Part shown: positions 62,650 to 64,000 of the stretch, piece by piece | Position numbering within the stretch: the stretch's first letter is position 1 | Layout: every line of letters begins with the position of its first letter | NCBI RefSeq assembly: GCF_014647455.2 | Contig: NZ_BMPF01000009.1 | Location: 1 to 64,000 of the forward strand | DNA from: Halarchaeum grantii | Lineage (GTDB): Archaea; Halobacteriota; Halobacteria; Halobacteriales; Halobacteriaceae | Length of the DNA stretch: 64,000 nt | Direction of reading: 5' to 3' | The notes under the pieces: generated by a model | The model's database searches: none | What the model saw: only the letters and a program-made list of their open reading frames with translations | What the model was told of the DNA's origin: nothing | Program-made: the position numbers and the translations under genes

Positions 62650-63384
62650 TTATCCCTCATTCTCTTCCGAGAGGGCAATCTCAACTGCTTTTGACCAAGA
62701 CCCAAATCGGTTCGAGTACGTCGTAGGGGAGTGCTTTCCGAATTCGTCCATTTCCTTCATTGTCGGCTCCCCACCGACTCGTTCAGAAAGCCGTTGTAAT
62801 TCCGCAATTAGTTCGTCTTCACGTATTCTCGCAGTCTTCCCGACTCGAGTCGATTCAAAGCCGGCAGTAGTTAGTGCTCGATTCCATGATCCGAACCGTC
62901 GTCGATACGAATCGGCACTATATCTCCCATATTCGTCTAACTGCTCTCGACTGGGCTGTTCACCGAGTTCATCTGCGAGCCGATGCAATTCTTCGACAAG
63001 CTCGTCTTTCGTTATTTTTCGAGGGCTCTCTGTCTTAATCCCCGCAGCCTTGAGAGCGCTTTCCCAAGAGCCGAATTGTCGACGATAGGTCGCAGCCGAA
63101 TACTCCCCAATCTCATCCATATCACGGACCTTCGGTCTTCCATCCACTTCCTGGTCTAACCGACGCAGTTCCTGAAGTAAGTCCTCTTGCTCAACTCTCC
63201 TCGCATTCGATCGAGGGTTAAACCCCGCTCTCTCTAACGCTCCTTTCCAAGACCCAAATCTGTTAAAATAGGTAGTTGTAGAATACTCCCCATTGTTTTG
63301 CATCTCACTAAGTGAAGGAGGAGATGAATTGTCGTCCGCTAGCCGTTGTATTTCTGCCAGAAGATCCGTATCCGAAATACCCAT
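62650..63384 (-). CDS. Protein of four HNH-endonuclease-associated repeats
   Basis: The protein has 244 residues. Four tandem units of about 58-60 residues share the pattern (L..E[LI].RL....G..P....M...G.YS..TYR.RFGSW..AL..AG). Clear copies end at FGSWKGALERAG, FGSWESALKAAG, FGSWNRALTTAG and FGSWSKAVEIAL. This is the homing-endonuclease-associated repeat, thought to bind DNA like a helix-turn-helix array. Here it occurs without any HNH nuclease domain, so it may be a regulator or a remnant targeting protein. Length and repeats appear intact. Confidence 0.85.
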   Translation of the reverse strand: MGISDTDLLAEIQRLADDNSSPPSLSEMQNNGEYSTTTYFNRFGSWKGALERAGFNPRSNARRVEQEDLLQELRRLDQEVDGRPKVRDMDEIGEYSAATYRRQFGSWESALKAAGIKTESPRKITKDELVEELHRLADELGEQPSREQLDEYGRYSADSYRRRFGSWNRALTTAGFESTRVGKTARIREDELIAELQRLSERVGGEPTMKEMDEFGKHSPTTYSNRFGSWSKAVEIALSEENEG

Positions 63385-63573
63385 GTCAATATACTATTCG
63401 ATATTAAGGAGTTAATGTGTTGCGCCCGATTGGTTCGGTCGGTCGATAGAGGCGGAGAGATATTTCACAACGGCTTCGACGACTACTACGATACACTTGC
63501 CATCATTCCCGATCTTCAGCGGAGCCTTGTTCCGCGTTGGTACCTGACCTGGGCGACCCGGCCACATCCTCGG

Positions 63574-64000
63574 TTAGTCGTCGCGCCGGTACGGCCCCTC
63601 ACGCCCGAACCCGAGGTTTCGCGCTGTTTCCGCACTCAACGTCAGCGCATTCTCACCAGCGAATGTCACTGACCCGCCACCCAACGACTCAAATACATCT
63701 GCAAGCTCGCGCCGATATGCCTTGGAACGGTTTTGCTCGTGAATCTGTACGAGGTCTTGCTCTGGCCGCCCAACTGCCCGATTCAACAGGTAGAGTTCCG
63801 CCCACTCAGCACGCACAGAAAGTGGCGTCGCCAGCAACCACTCCGGTATCGACACATCCACCTCAGACTTCGACCCTTGGGGAAGCCCAAGCGCGACTAA
63901 TGCCCGTCCGAGCAGCGCCCCATGGTTCTGTGGGGCAAGCTCAGTCGCACGCGCCTCTACGTCAGCGTGAACCAAACGACTTCTACACCCAAGGACGTCA
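63574..64000 (-). CDS. Haloarchaeal protein of unknown function, partial at window edge
   Basis: The frame is open to the right edge of the window, so the start may lie outside. The visible part reads RATELAPQNHGALLGRALVA, PEWLLATPLSVRAEWAELYL and AYRRELADVFESLGGG near the end, then NLGFGREGPYRRDD. It is helical, acidic and without a recognised domain. A damaged copy of its C-terminal third is at 5395-5560, so this family is repeated on the replicon. Confidence 0.65.
   Translation of the reverse strand, partial: DVLGCRSRLVHADVEARATELAPQNHGALLGRALVALGLPQGSKSEVDVSIPEWLLATPLSVRAEWAELYLLNRAVGRPEQDLVQIHEQNRSKAYRRELADVFESLGGGSVTFAGENALTLSAETARNLGFGREGPYRRDD

Overview
The window looks like a piece of a haloarchaeal plasmid or megaplasmid, or a plasmid-derived chromosomal island. 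Coding stretches are GC-rich and their proteins are acidic (Asp/Glu-rich). Many genes belong to families I know only from halophilic archaea, such as DUF6735, DUF6166, DUF7123, DUF8139, COG1361 surface proteins and Orc1/Cdc6 initiators. Several islands (about 1-5 kb, 20-26 kb, 34-36 kb, 50 kb and 54-57 kb) are clearly AT-richer and full of transposon debris. No tRNA, rRNA or core housekeeping gene was seen.

Layout: 0.1-6 kb is a transposon graveyard. It holds an IS6 remnant joined to the tail of an exporter gene, a decayed 37-bp-repeat CRISPR, and a 2.15-kb IS5-type element with perfect ends, a target duplication and a nested IS6. From 6.25 to 8.36 kb lies a CRISPR array of 32 identical 30-bp repeats with no cas genes beside it. 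From 8.6 to 18.6 kb is a plasmid core: a winged-helix regulator with palindromic sites, a coiled-coil protein, an AbrB-like protein directly upstream of a 1381-residue fused restriction-modification enzyme, a DUF6735 protein, and an Orc1/Cdc6 initiator preceded by origin-type iterons. From 18.7 to 28 kb is AT-richer accessory DNA: a Tat-exported protein, small membrane proteins, three IS6 remnants, a fragment resembling type I-D Cas10d, and a truncated ComEC-like gene with a DUF3006 partner.

From 28.4 to 33.4 kb a TetR regulator stands next to a COG1361 surface protein/RND exporter pair. A second COG1361/RND pair lies at 57.1-61.0 kb, and a COG1361/ABC ATPase/FtsX permease operon at 51.3-54.3 kb. 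The two RND operons share a palindromic core in front of their first gene, so they may answer to the same TetR protein. From 34 to 47 kb there are an MscS channel with an in-frame stop, a lone-TnpB element, a two-gene IS200/IS605 element, a receiver-PAS protein convergent with a sensor kinase, and small haloarchaeal plasmid genes. From 47 to 50 kb are an ArdC-like metallopeptidase and a PadR regulator. From 54.5 to 64 kb is IS-hairpin-rich DNA with an orc1/cdc6 pseudogene, a four-repeat HNH-associated protein and a partial gene at the edge.

Two patterns are not explained by ordinary genes. Six unrelated cargo genes are preceded by the same kind of leader, a GTTTGTC-like box followed by one or two short hairpins, mostly with GAGA-type loops. 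Separately, a highly structured element of about 165 nt occurs three times, and its stems change in a compensatory way between copies. Both look like structured nucleic-acid elements and are the best candidates for something undescribed.
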